From: Heloderma charlesbogerti
Lineage: Eukaryota > Chordata > Lepidosauria > Squamata > Helodermatidae
Length of the DNA stretch: 64,000 nucleotides
Direction: 5' to 3'
Assembly: GCA_026122225.1 (NCBI GenBank)
Contig: JANEZZ010001850.1
Coordinates: 868,001 to 932,000, forward strand
In this document: positions 11,640 through 22,575 of the stretch, piece after piece
Numbering within the stretch: position 1 is the stretch's first letter
Layout: each line of letters starts with the position of its first letter
Translations under genes and position numbers: made by a program
The notes under the pieces: generated by a model
Database searches by the model: none
Seen by the model: the letters and a program-made list of their open reading frames with translations, nothing else
Told to the model about the DNA's origin: nothing

Positions 11640-11960
11640 AGCAGAGATGTAGAAATGACCTTGAACAATATCTAGTCCAACCCCTTGCTCAATGTAGGCT
11701 CTGCAATGGAGGATGCAGCTACAGTATCCCTGCTAGATGGCTATCTAACCTCTGCTTAAATATTTCCAGGGAAGGAGATCCCACTACCTCTCACTGTTAG
11801 GAAATTTCTCCTAAGGTTTAGCCAAAATCTGCTTCCCTGCAATTTCCACCTATTGGTTCTAGTCCTGCCCTCTGGAATGGTTAATGGAGTTGTTATACTT
11901 TATGAATGTTGTGATTCGCTTTTGGACTCCAGTGAACAAATCTAATAAATAAAGCAAGCA
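11640..11960 (-). mobile_element. CR1-type LINE 3' fragment, reverse orientation
   Basis: Reads as the reverse complement of a CR1-like 3' region: ATCTAGTCCAACCCCTTGCTC (start), CTTAAATATTTCCAGGGAAG and TCCACCTATTGGTTCTAGTC. No open frame of note remains. Family call rests on recognised wording of CR1 tails. Confidence 0.7.
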
Positions 11961-12884
11961 TAGTGGCAAGGGACTGGATATGCAGCATAACCTGGCCAGA
12001 TGGCTGAGGAAGGAGACAAAGAGTAGCTTTAAATGCAGTGAAAAGCAGCTGAATGTGACATCCACAGTTGGCTGGTAATGCTCAAAGGGAACTTGCACAG
12101 CAACGCAGTAAAGGCCATATTCTTAGCTACAGCCTATGCAACCTTGCAATGCCAATTCATTTTGGGAAATTATTAATGAACACTTCCAGCCATCTATGGA
12201 AGTCATATGTGCCTTTGCTTGGGTGGTGATTCTTATTCCATTCAAAGATGCCCAGAGCTGTAGTCCCATAAGCATTATATGTAGTATGCACCAGTGCATT
12301 TATTATCCTATCTTTGTGATTTCCCTCAGTCCTGACAGAGGGTATCTTATAATACTGCCTGTCTGGAGTGTGGGGATTAAAAGTGCTGAAACTGCAGTCC
12401 CAATTTCAGAAATTAATGTCATGTAGATATTCCCTGATAGCCTGATCCATAACACAGCTAAGTTGAACTACTGCAGTTGAAAATGATTTAATAGCATTGA
12501 AACTGATGACATGAAATGTTTAGTGTTTGATTTTAATGCTCTAATGCAGAAAAACACTGATGGGCATTTCCCTGACCCCAACTGGAATATCAGTCAGTGC
12601 TGCTAACAGCCATAAGCCCAAGTATTCCTAAGTGTTCCTGACAATCATTTTTTTCACCAAGTTGTCTGCCAACCCACAAGAAAAACAGCAACCGAGTGTA
12701 ATTGGATTCGGTATTGCCAAGCCCTGAGGAAATGTTATAGAATATATAGTGACTGTTGGGAATAGCATTGGATCCAGTGATCATAAGTTAATGCAGTGTG
12801 ATTTAAGGAGAAGGACAGCTGGAGCTAAAATTGTAGCTAAGGAGCTTGGTTATGAAAATGCTGGTTCTAAGCAGCTAAGAGCAC
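11961..12884. other. Unassigned intergenic stretch
   Basis: No gene or clear repeat recognised. Short open frames on both strands show no family motif. Confidence 0.35.
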
Positions 12885-13034
12885 AATCCTAGACATGTTT
12901 TTGTTTACATGTTGAGTTCAATGAGACATACTCCCAGGTAGCTGTGTATAGAATTGGAGCCTTATTGGGTTAACTAGTACAGGAAGGTAGACTGTGAAAC
13001 TCTTCAGTATAGAAGAGCATTGGAAATTTTAAAA

Positions 13035-13310
13035 ATAAGAACACAAGTTCCATGCTGGATCAGACCAAAGGCCTATCTAGTCCAGTAGTCTGTTTTCATA
13101 GTGTCCAACAGGTCATGAGTGCAACAGCACTGTCCTGCTTACGTTCCCCAGTAACTGGTATTCAGACATATACTGCCTCTGATACTGGACATAATATATA
13201 GCTATGACAGTAGGTGCTGATAGCCTTATTCTCCATTAATTTGCCTAACTCCCTTTTAAAGCCATCCAAATTGGTGGCCATCACTACATGGTAGTGATGG
13301 TAGCATAGTT
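13035..13310 (-). mobile_element. CR1/L2-type LINE 3' end, reverse orientation
   Basis: AATAAGAACACAAGTTCCATGCTGGATCAGACC..., with CCATCCAAATTGGTGGCCATCAC near 13262, is the reverse complement of the LINE tail seen in plus orientation at 14815-15075, 19235-19298 and 44565-44815, whose 3' end reads GGGCTCTTCTTA(T/C). Non-coding fossil. Confidence 0.7.
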
Positions 13311-13436
13311 TACTATGTACTTCTTTTTACCTGTCCTGAATAAACCTAGACAGCCTGTTAGACAAAGATGGGGAAAGAATAAAATAGAAAAAGAGGTTTC
13401 CTTATTAAAGGGCCTTTACTTTACAAGAACTCTCCT

Positions 13437-13552
13437 TATCCTGGTGCCCTACAACTACCATCATCCCCAGCAAGTATGGCCATTGGGGATTGTGGATATT
13501 GTAGTCCAGTGTCCAGCACATCTGGAGGGCTCCAGTTTGAGGAAGGCTGTTC
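13437..13552. mobile_element. hAT-like MITE, degraded
   Basis: TATCCTGGTGCCCTACAACTACCAT... and ...TGTAGTCCAGTGTCCAGCACATCTGGAGGGC with GAGGAAGGCTGTTCTAG resemble the family at 992 and 35107. The left end is eroded. Confidence 0.55.
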
Positions 13553-14814
13553 TAGGAGATAATAGAATAAAGAAACAGTATAAGGGCAGCAAGCCACAAC
13601 GGGAAATACCTTCCTTAGGACCAACTAAAATGTCGCTTAGTAAGTAACGAGCAAACTTTACAAGTTTTCCAGAACTTTTCTTCAGGCTGAATGTTAAGAT
13701 AAACAACAAAGCCATGAGTGTTGTGGTTGTTGTTAGAGAAAAGCTCGGCATGATGGAAAAGCCCAAATGTCTTGAGAGGGTTTTACCCTTAAAGGCAGCC
13801 TAAAATATTTTAAAATAAGTAAATAAATAAATAAATAACCATGTGCAGTTCCAGATGCATCACTTGCTGCCATTGGGAATCTGTCCCCTCCATTTAAGGG
13901 CTGCATCAAATATGTGAGGGCAGAAATGCAAAAGTGCAATATTTCATCCGATCTGTGACTTGGTTTTCTCTCTGCTGGCAAGCTGGGCAATGTTATGAGG
14001 GAGGCTGAGAAGTATGAAGAAGACCTGGAAAAAAATCAGAAAAATTCCACCATCGGAAAAAAAAGAAATAAAATTCTTCCAAGGATTGTTTTAATATTTT
14101 CTGAAAAATTTGAAAAACAGAACAGCTTTGGATTATGAAATATTTTCTTTTAGAATGATGAATAAAATATTTAATAAAAGGTGTGTATATGTTGTTACCC
14201 AGCCTTTACTCCCCCCAAATAATTACTAAGAACTACTGTATGACTTTTATAGAAAGACTAGAGATGTAACATTTCTGGAAATAATTGGGTGTTTTTTTTA
14301 ATCCTCTCTGTAAGATTCCCAGCTTGGTTATTTCTTCCATTCCTCATTAAAATTATTGCTCTAATGTATCTTTTACTGATAGACTTTTAGGGATGCTCCA
14401 AGTCATGCTCAGTTTCCCAACATGTGAGTAGAGTCATCATATCATAATATGGAAGAAAATGTGCATTCTTGACCATTTGGGTTTTGTTCTACAAACTCCT
14501 GTGTTCCTGGGCTACATGCTGGAGCAGTCAATTAATGTAGTTCTAATGTAAAACCCACATGTGAAAGAAACACTGTAGGTTATCCCGCCATTGCAGCCAG
14601 ATGGGATGGAAAAGCATGTGGGTTTTCCCACCTATGTTTCATTTTTTTAAAATTAACTTTGAAGCTTTAAAATTTAACTTTGAACCCTCTGCCACATTTT
14701 TAATAAGGTTCTCAGTTAGACCTCACCACTAGAAAATCCTGCCTCAGCTGTAAAACCCTTTAACTGCTGCCACTAGAATAAACCCTCTCTACCTAAAAGA
14801 AATGCAGTAGCCTG
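13553..14814. other. Unassigned intergenic stretch
   Basis: A short (AAAT)n run occurs at 13817-13839. The remainder is AT-rich DNA with no recognised gene, RNA or repeat family. Confidence 0.35.
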
Positions 14815-15075
14815 GCTCCCTACCACAAGATGTGGTGAAGGCCCCCAATTTCGATGGCTTTAAAAGGGGGTTAGACAAATTCCTGAAGGAGAAGGCTATC
14901 AATGGCTACCAGTCCTGATGGCTCTATGCTTCCCCCAGTATCCAAGGCAGTATGCCTACGTACACCAGTTGCTGGGGAACATGGGCAGGAGGGTGCACTC
15001 ATGTCCTGCTTGGGGTTTCCCATGGGCAGCTGGTTGGCCACTGTGTGAACAGACTGCTGGACTAGCAGGGGCGGT
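14815..15075 (+). mobile_element. CR1/L2-type LINE 3' end
   Basis: The frame fragment GFKRGLDKFLKEKAINGYQS at about 14856-14915 is the end of a LINE ORF2. It is followed by the untranslated tail GGTTGGCCACTGTGTGAACAG...GGACTAGCAGG. Similar tails are at 44565-44815 and 19235-19298. 5'-truncated. Confidence 0.75.
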
Positions 15076-15174
15076 GCTAGAGGGGGGAGGGGCAGAAGGA
15101 AAGGCACTTTTCACATATACAAGCACATCCATGTATTATCATCTGTGTAGGGGGTAAAACTTAGTCTCATTTGA

Positions 15175-15285
15175 AGGGATACAACAACCCCCTGCTCAAT
15201 GCAGGAAGCCTGATTCCCAGGCGGTCTCCCATCCAAGCACTGACCGGGACCAACCCCGCTTAGCTTCCGAGATCAGACAAGTGCG
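15175..15285 (-). mobile_element. 5S-rRNA-derived retrosequence with CR1-like tail
   Basis: On the minus strand, about 15281-15211 reads GTCTGATCTCGGAAGCTAAG, then GGTCAGTGCTTGGATGGGAG and ACCGCCTGGGAAT. This corresponds to roughly the second half of eukaryotic 5S rRNA, including the internal pol III promoter region. It is followed directly (15210-15180) by CTGCATTGAGCAGGGGGTTG, the style of a CR1 LINE 3' end. The first part of 5S is missing, so it is not a working 5S gene. The fusion suggests a 5S-derived SINE or a chimeric retroposition; a chance neighbour is possible. Confidence 0.7.
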
Positions 15286-16369
15286 TGCACATCCAGCCCT
15301 TTGCTTGTTGCTGAGGAAACGGGGGCTGCTGAGGAAGCTATGTGATTGGTAGCTGGAAGAAGACATGGGGTCATCGAGAGCTGTGGAGGGAAATACAAAC
15401 ACCGCCGCATATGGACAGGAGGGGGTGGGGACTACGACCGATTATGGTAGCAAAGGCAGAACATCAGAGAACATTAAGGGGAAATACTGGGATATTAGGG
15501 TATTGACAGTGGGAGCACGGAAGTGGGAAATTCCGGTTCTAATTCGAGGCGGGTACTGCATAGTGTGGAAGGCAGGCGGTGAAACCTCATTGGAAGAGAA
15601 AAAAGGCAGTAAGTGTAGATCCAGCCTTAATGTCTTCCACCTAAAAATCCATTTCCCAACATCCATGAGCAATCTTAGCAGAAAGATTTGTTTTGTTTTA
15701 TTTTGATTACTAAATCCTGAGAGAAGAAGGATAAAAACAGCAACCGAAATTCATAGAACACAGAGAGGGAGAGAAAGAAAGAGGACCCCTTCTATCTTTT
15801 CTGCTCAGAAGAGCAACCCTGCCCTCTCCTGTTTGCCCTTCCTTTCTACAGAAGGAGCTTAACAGAGCTTCCCATCACAAGCCAGCAGATACAGAGAGGT
15901 AAATCTTTGCACTATCTTCTGTTTTCCTTCTAAGTAGTCCATGCTCCAATTATTCTCTTTTCCTCCCTGTTTCCTAATTTTCCATTCCGTTCCAAACTCC
16001 AAAAGCCCTCTGCTTTGGGAGCTCCCTGTTGTTTTTTTATGCCTCTCCATCCACTTTCTTCTCAAACCCCTGCATTTGCTCTAACCCACTCCAAAAACTC
16101 TAACAATCCTCCCAAAGAGTCTGTTTGTCCCCCATTCAAATTACCCCAACCTGAAAGTTCTTTCTCCCCCTTACCCCATGATCACCTACACACACACACA
16201 CACACCTTGCTAGGAGTTAAAACTTATCTCTGAGGTGCTGCACCTTTATCAAACCTCTTTTAAACTCTCACACACATGCACACACACACTCTTCTTATTA
16301 GAAATTAAAACTGTTCTCTTTTGAACACACATGCACGATTTCTATAAATCTCAGTGTATCTAGCTTCAT
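15286..16369. other. Unassigned intergenic stretch
   Basis: No gene found. A (CA)n run lies at 16187-16206, with a further CA-rich patch near 16269-16290. Open frames such as that at 15365-15706 show no recognisable domain. Confidence 0.35.
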
Positions 16370-16510
16370 GATTATTTATTTATTATTATTTATTTGATTT
16401 ATACCCCACCTTTCTACCAAAAAAATGGCACTCAAGGGGTCTTACAAAAACAATTTAAAATAGATTAAAATAGTAAAACACATTCAAATACAATAAAAAC
16501 ATAATAACAT
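16370..16510 (-). mobile_element. Retroposon 3' tail, reverse orientation
   Basis: An ATTTATTTATT-rich start is followed by TTTATACCCCACCTTTCTACC and then by A-rich DNA with TTTAAAATAGATTAAAATAG. This is the reversed layout of tails that end in a (AAATA)n run; similar ones are at 24745, 28160, 52565 and 63770. Confidence 0.5.
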
Positions 16511-16866
16511 CTCGTAATGCATGGGCCCACATTTGGTTACTAGGTTTGGTAAATACAGGCCACAAATTCCCTGCTCTGCCCAGAGCTGAAGGTGTCCTGG
16601 AGCCCTCTGCATAGCAAGTCATGTGTGCTGCGAGGTGGTTTTGCCCTAAAACAATCCAGCAGGAGAAGTCAGGTTTCAGTTTAAATCTGTGGAGAATCAT
16701 TTCAGGCCTGCTTGACTATCTCAGTGACAAAAGTGAATTCATGGGTGTCCACTATAGAAGCAACATCTGTCGTCCGTAACAGTCCAGGCACAGCTGTCCC
16801 ACTTAATGCTCATGTTGCTCAGAATTCCCATGTAGCCTATATGATGAATGCTTGTTTGCTGCTTTT

Positions 16867-17353
16867 CTAAAGCATATATAAACCAAAGAAGGTTTTTGAC
16901 TCCTCAGAATTCACCAGTGCAACTTCAGAGACACTCACCTACACACTGTCCTGCCTGGAAAGGTCAAACAAGGCACCCAAGTAGCTACTTTTGCCCCACA
17001 TGTGCCTTGTCATGCAGTAGTTCATCGTTTTGTCCTCCATCAGCACCTGGATGTTGGGATAAGCTGGATTTCTTTTGAAGATGACGTGGCTAAGAGGCTG
17101 TGTGCTGCAGGCCCAGCCCTGGAGGAACACTTTGGAGTACACGAATTAGAGGCCAGCTTCATCAATCACTAGACCCCTATTTTCATACTGAACACCAGAG
17201 ATGAAGGCATGTCCATAGGTACTTTCCCACTCCAGTGGCAGGGATTGCTGATTTGCTTTTCCTGTGAAATGGGCTCTCCTCTTTACTTTCTTTTCTGCTG
17301 ATCTATTCAGAATTCCTTGGAGCATCTCCGGAGACTGAGGCACTTGTCCAAAG
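16867..17353 (-). pseudogene. FASLG: Fas ligand TNF-homology domain, pseudogene
   Basis: About 161 codons match the C-terminal half of Fas ligand (TNFSF6), the membrane-bound trimeric death ligand for FAS. Landmarks in order: [20 protein letters not shown] (about 17283-17224), [56 protein letters not shown] and the C-terminal EESKTFFGLYML before TAG at 16867-16869. Both disulfide Cys (in GWACST and NYCMT) are kept. Two nonsense codons interrupt it: TAA at 17146-17148 and TAG at 16939-16941, each where Tyr is expected. There is no frameshift. The last N-glycosylation motif is lost (VSVSE). An acceptor-like TCTTTCCAG ends at 17354. Exons for the cytoplasmic and transmembrane parts were not found. 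The reading continues across the usual exon 3/4 boundary, so a processed copy is possible. No poly(A) tract follows the stop. FASLG identity is near certain; its status as pseudogene is very likely. Confidence 0.9.
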
Positions 17354-18952
17354 CTGGAAAGACTCTTTCATGGGATTAGCTTCTAGTCCAGAGCTATGCA
17401 GCCTCCACTCTCTGCCAGACCCATCCCTTCTTGCTTTCTATTGACTTTAAATGCTTGATTATCGTTAACTTTCTCAGTGATAATCTAGGATTCTATTTCC
17501 CCACATATATGTTGATTCTAATTCCCCTGATGAGTGATTTTAATTCATTTTAAATTCTTTAATAAAAACAAAGAATTGCTTTCAAAGACCTTGTTGTGGT
17601 CTCTGACTCTCTCAGCTTTGGGGGGTATCAGGTTTTCCTCAGTGCCAGAGTTCAGTGCCAAAAGATCCCTCATGTATAGGTTTGATTTATATGTATGTGA
17701 TATGTATGTCCATGTAAATTAAAGTATACTTTGTAACACTGTATTGGCACTGAATAGCCATATCCTGAAGGGAGTACCTAATTTTTAATTTTTCTCGTTG
17801 ACATTGTGTTTTGAGGTAGGGTTTAATGTGTGTGCTGGGCGTAGCTGCGTGTGTTGGGATTCCACTTGTGGAAGGCTCAATCTGGGCTGCAGCTTGGAAC
17901 TTGAGGCGCCATCACACGAGGCTTTTATCGAGCACTCGTGGTGGGTCGCTCACAGAAGTTTGTGGGTCCTTTTCATGACGTCGTCAATCTCCAGGGTGCA
18001 TTCAGCGGTATTTCCCAGTTATTCCATGTTAAAAAGATCCGTAGATAATGAGGTATTTAAATATATCCCAGATTTTCCTTAGTCTGTACATTCATTGTTG
18101 CGCTACTAAACAGCCACTAGAATGCTCTGTTTCATTGAGATCTGTGGAACGCTGAAAATGAAAAACTTCTCCTCTCAGCAATGATGTGCTCGCCATCTGG
18201 GAGCCTGCGGTAAATGCAGAAAGGTTTCCCAATGGTAAAACTGCAGGCTTTTTCTTTAATGTACCGATACCCTTGGTCTCTAAGGTGGGATGTAGGGAAA
18301 AAAAGAAGTATTTCTGAGAGTGTGCAAACTGTTTCTACCTCATCAATGAGCTACTGTAACCATCATAAAGGGATTTCTCTGCTGTCTTGGGAGGGCGGGA
18401 TTTACTGAGAAGGTGGTGGTGGTGCCGTAAAGGGGCTCATGGCCCTCTCTTGGGGGGAGAGTTCAGGCGTGCCTCTTCAGAACTACACAGGGGTACCACT
18501 TGTTTGAAATTGTATAATGAGGCCTCTAACAAAAGAGGTGGAGGTGGATGTGCTTTGACTGAAAGCTGTTTTTAGTGACTCACTGTAGTACACACCCAGG
18601 CCATATTTGGTTTTTAAGTTTTAGGGGAAATCTTTTTCTCTACTACCTTATGGACTAGAAGTGTGTTTTCAATTTAGAACGCCCGAATTGTGATCAAATG
18701 TGCTTGGTTCTGTTTCATTACATGCTCTGTGATCCGGCTTTGCAGACCTCTTGGCTGTCTGTGCCTTCTCCCTTTGCAACTGAATTTTTCATTGAAAAGA
18801 ATGTGAGTGATTAATTTAAAGCTCAGCACCCTGTATATGTTCAGGAAACTGTGTTATCAAAAAGTAATCCAGTTGCTGCTTGCTACTGTTGCTTACTGCT
18901 TGCCTGCCTGCCTGAACTTAATTTATTATTTATGTATGGGGTGACTCATAGT
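17354..18952. other. Region upstream of the FASLG block, unassigned
   Basis: This is where earlier FASLG exons would lie on the minus strand. No proline-rich cytoplasmic segment and no matching transmembrane segment was found in any frame. The 17880-18000 part (CATCACACGAGGCTTTTATCG, CACTCGTGGTGGGTCGCTCA) looks like a degraded DNA element. Confidence 0.4.
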
Positions 18953-18999
18953 GAAAGAAAGAAAGAAAGAAGAAAGAAGAAAGAAAGAAAGAAAGAAAG
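18953..18999. repeat. (GAAA)n microsatellite
   Basis: Uninterrupted GAAA units with two AGAA irregularities. Confidence 0.95.
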
Positions 19000-19234
19000 T
19001 CTAACCACAAATTAATATTTTTTCAAAAATCAAATTATTTTACCCTTCTGTGGTGTAGGCTCAAAGTAACGCTTTTCCCATTTATTTCAGGAAAAAAACA
19101 TGTTTAGGATGGCAGTTTTAGTGTGAAGTATACCATTATTTTTATTTCAGAGATCTTAACGTATGGGACACAGCTTGTCCACCTAGAAATATACTTTGCC
19201 CCTTCTGTGCCCCCTCAGAATTTTTTTTCGGGTG

Positions 19235-19298
19235 CTGCCACTGTGGGCTAGATGGGCCCTTGGCCTGATCCAGCATGGCTCTTCTTATGTTCTTATTG
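19235..19298 (+). mobile_element. CR1/L2-type LINE tail, short
   Basis: GGGCTAGATGGGCCCTTGGC...CCAGCATGGCTCTTCTTATG is the last part of the LINE tail also seen at 44565-44815. Confidence 0.65.
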
Positions 19299-19539
19299 AC
19301 ACTACCACTAGAAACATCCTTTCAAAATGAACAAAAAAAATTAAGATGTTCCATTTTCCATGGCTTCAAAATTTCTGGAAATTTTACGTCTCTAGGCAGG
19401 CTTCATATCCCATGTCTAAGCTGAGAGAAAAAATTATATAATATAATAGGATGAAAACAAAAACAAAGTTAAAAACAACAAAATCTCAACATATAGCAGT
19501 ATGTGTTTAAAACAGCAGACCATAAATTAAAACTCAATC

Positions 19540-20345
19540 AGTTTTTTGTTTTTTTTTAAGGTCTTTACTATCTGCCTAATGGCAGGCAAAGAAGGATCCC
19601 AGGCTTCCAGCAGAGGGAATTTCACAATCTTGGTGCCACCACTGAGACGATTCTGAGCAGATTCCCTCCCTAATATCATGAGTGAACATGTCAGAGAGCA
19701 GGCCTTCAAGGCCAATCACAGAGGCTGCTGGGCAAGTTCATATGGAAGCAGGCAGTTTCTGAAATAATCTGGTCTGAAGTTCTTTTAGGCTTTAAAAGTT
19801 AGTACCAGCAGCTTTTTATATCAAGCCTAGAAATACATGGTCAACCAGTGCGGATGGAATAAAATTAGATTTATATACTCTGATCTTCCAGCTCCAGACA
19901 ACAACCTGGCAATGACATGTTATACCATTTGACATTTCTGGATTGTTTTTAATGGCAGCTCTCACACTCACATCAGCATTGAGAACATGGCAGTAAAATA
20001 GTCTGGAAGTAACCAGGACATGGTCAACTGAGCCCAGATTCATCTTTTCCAAGAAAGATGCAGTTAGTGAAGCAGCCAAAGTTGCTGAAAGGCACTCCTC
20101 ACCATAGCAACTGTTTCATTTGATATTTTTAGCGCATTCCCCAATGCAGAGAATTTTGAGAAGTCTGGGAGCTTGAAGCCACACAATGTCCCTCCACTAA
20201 CAGCCTCTACACTCAGTGGAGTGGAGGAACTTGATCTGTTCACCCCTTCCTTTACATCCATGGACCTGATGCATCCACTGGAGTGAATGGGGAATCCTCC
20301 ATATAAAGCACAGTTGTATTGTACAGCTGAGTGAATGCAGATCAC
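19540..20345 (-). mobile_element. L2/CR1-clade LINE, RT C-terminal remnant and 3' part
   Basis: Minus-strand frames give NETVAMVRSAFQQLWLLH (about 20118-20064), then FLEKMNLGSVDHVLVTSRLF and YCHVLNADV in the next frame (about 20055-19960). This is the 'LVTSRLDYCN'-type block near the end of L2-like reverse transcriptases. The part to about 19540 (AGTGAACATGTCAGAGAGCA) looks like the remaining 3' end. Frameshifts and loss of both ends make it inactive. Confidence 0.68.
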
Positions 20346-20355
20346 TGGATCAGGA

Positions 20356-20906
20356 TGTCACGGTGCCCTGTTGCCAACTGAACTCTCCAATAGCCAAAAT
20401 CAACACTCAGACAAAAGGGCTGCTTTCCAAGGCTTTAATTCCATTTATCCTAATGAGGCATACAGATGCTAATTGCTTGAGACTCAGAGAAACTACAAAG
20501 GAACAGCCATCTGGGGGTTTCTAAGGGTTAGGATGTCAGTTGATCTCTGTTTGGGAAAAATGCAGCAATTCTCTGAACTTAAGGGGTGGGAGGGGAAGAT
20601 CTCCCCCTCTCCTGTGATGTTTCTGGGCGCAGCTGTTGACGTCGAGCCAATCGGGCTGAGCACCAAAGCTTAGCTCCTGTGATCTCCCGCTTGTGCCTGC
20701 GTCTGCACCTCATGTCTAAAAGTTCAGGTTGTCCCTCCCTTTCCATGCCTGGTTCACTGTCGCTCCCAGGGATGTGAGAAGGGGAGGGCTCCCCCTCCAG
20801 CTGCACCTCTGAAGTCTGAAAGCGTTCCTCCCTCACGAGTTGTCTCTCCTCCTCAGAATCAGAGCTGCTTTGGGACTCTATGGGCAGCTCAGATCCAACC
20901 CTGACA
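20356..20906 (-). mobile_element. Solo LTR with 5-bp target duplication
   Basis: The block starts TGTCACGG and ends CCTGACA, so the ends are TGTCA/TGACA inverted repeats. It is flanked by CAGGA on both sides (20351-20355 and 20907-20911), a perfect 5-bp target duplication. Minus orientation is inferred from an ATTAAA signal on that strand near 20430 and from the TGTCAGGGTTGG-type start. No internal element DNA is adjacent, so this is the product of LTR-LTR recombination. The 5-bp duplication fits gypsy or some retroviral families. Confidence 0.82.
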
Positions 20907-21270
20907 CAGGAGACGTCTCCTACCTGAAGTTACAAGATTTGCTTTTGGCATGGCGGGGTTGTTGTTTTCAAACTCCATAGCCCTATTCATGTGACACATC
21001 TGGGATATCAACATATGGGGAGCAGGGGATAGGATTGCCCCTGCTGGTCTCCCCCGCCATATGTTGGTCCAAAGTTCTGAATAGAAGCTACATGTGAACA
21101 TGATCTCTACCCTGCCATTTCTGTTGGGTACCGTTTTTCTCTAAACTTGTATACATGCGGGCTATCTTCAGAGCTTCAGTTGAATGCATGGAAGGTGGGG
21201 TCAGCAGACACTACCTTGTTCCCGCTCCACACATTGATACTTCCAGATACATTGCACAAACATGGCTTAA

Positions 21271-21404
21271 GGTGCAATCCTATGCATGTTTAGTCAGAAA
21301 AAAAGTCCTACAACTCCCAGCATGCCCCAGCCAGCAAGGCTAGCTGGGGCACGCTGGGAGTTGTAGGACTTTTTTTTCTGACTAAACATGCATAGGATTG
21401 CACC
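21271..21404. mobile_element. Near-perfect palindromic MITE
   Basis: The left arm 21271-21331 and right arm 21343-21404 are reverse complements, apart from one base (ATGCCCC against GTGCCCC) and one extra T in the T-run of the right arm. An 11-bp spacer (CAGCAAGGCTA) separates them. Arm ends read GGTGCAATCCTATGCATG, the same end as in many fragments across the window; the inner part carries CTACAACTCCCAGCATGCC, as in the hAT MITEs. High arm identity suggests recent origin or gene conversion. Confidence 0.88.
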
Positions 21405-21859
21405 CTTATGAATTCAAGGGAAGCAATTGACTTTTACATGTGTTGTTCTCAAGAAAGGCAGCTTATTTAGTTGTGAAATACATCACTGGCTAATTTGGCC
21501 AATGATAGCTTCAGTCCTTTCCCCCCATCTTGCTGCACTCTGTGTCATAAATGAATACTTTTAAGAAATGAATGAGATCACTCTCATTGCCCATCTCCAG
21601 AGACATCAGGTACTAGGGCTAGATGAGCTGAACATTTATGACAACAGGATGGTGAAACACGTAAAATTCCCTTCATGCTTTTGTGCATTGAAGAGGAGCT
21701 GGGGAATAAGATAATAAACATCTGGAGAAGGATTCCAGATGTTTAAGTGTGAATGAAATGAGGAATCTGGTTGCCATGCCATGCAGTACACTGAAATGCA
21801 CATATTCCGTTTCAAAACAAAGCAAAACATAAACACCTAACATAAATACCTAACCTATA

Positions 21860-22575
21860 AAAAAAACAAAGATAGCTACCCTGGCCCATGAGGAAAAACT
21901 CCAAAATCTACAGTTGGGCAATACCTTTATTAGAATCAATGAAAAAACCATAAAAGATAGTGCAAAGTTTTGAGTTCTCCAGAGTTCTCAGGCTCTGTTG
22001 TGCAAAAAATGGGGGGGGGGAGAGCAACTAAAGAAGTACAAAAATTAGGCCAGATGTTGTTGCCATGAGGCCTGCAATTTAGATAGCCCTGGTCTCAAAA
22101 TGGAGATTTGCAGGCTGAATGAATTACTCTCTGGTAACTGTTTCAGGTATCAGGTTACACCTAGCAATGCATTTTGGGATAGAGAAGCAATGGCTGATCT
22201 CCATTTCTGAAAACTCAAAGGTTGGCTGTAACTGTGATCTGTCTCTTGCTCTGGGTGAAATGAAGAGGTTCCTTGGTAGGCAGAGATCAAAATTAAAGAG
22301 AAACATGACTGTCTTTATATGAGCAAATCTGGAGTTTAATTTTAGGTGGTGCACTAGGTAAGAAAGTCAGTTGAAGCCAAATTGTGTAGTATTACCTAGT
22401 GGTTGGAGGAAGTGGAACCCCAAAAATGCAAAGTCCCTCCTCAGGTGGTGAAAATCAGCTTCCTCCAGTGATAGATTCTGCTTGGAATGGCTAAATGCGG
22501 TATTTTTGAAGGCACATACAAAACAAAGATAGCCATACAGGTCCATGAGGAAAAAAGATCCAAAATCCACACCTG
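21860..22575. repeat. Pair of direct repeats of an unclassified element
   Basis: AAAACAAAGATAGCTACCC and a downstream ...CCATGAGGAAAAACTCCAAAATC at 21860-21912 recur in altered form at 22519-22571 (CAAAGATAGCCATACAGG...CCATGAGGAAAAAAGATCC). Probably two copies of one retroposon end about 660 bp apart. A G-run lies at 22010-22021. Confidence 0.5.

Noticed and set aside
15211..15281. Possible 5S rRNA gene
   Set aside because: Only about the second half of 5S is present and it runs into a LINE-like tail.
18390..18430. GGTGGTGGTGGTG as a possible reversed proline-rich FASLG exon 1
   Set aside because: The minus-strand frames give Thr/His or a very short Pro run with stops close by, and no transmembrane segment follows.
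20579..20836. 85-codon minus-strand Arg/Glu-rich frame
   Set aside because: Lies wholly within the solo LTR.
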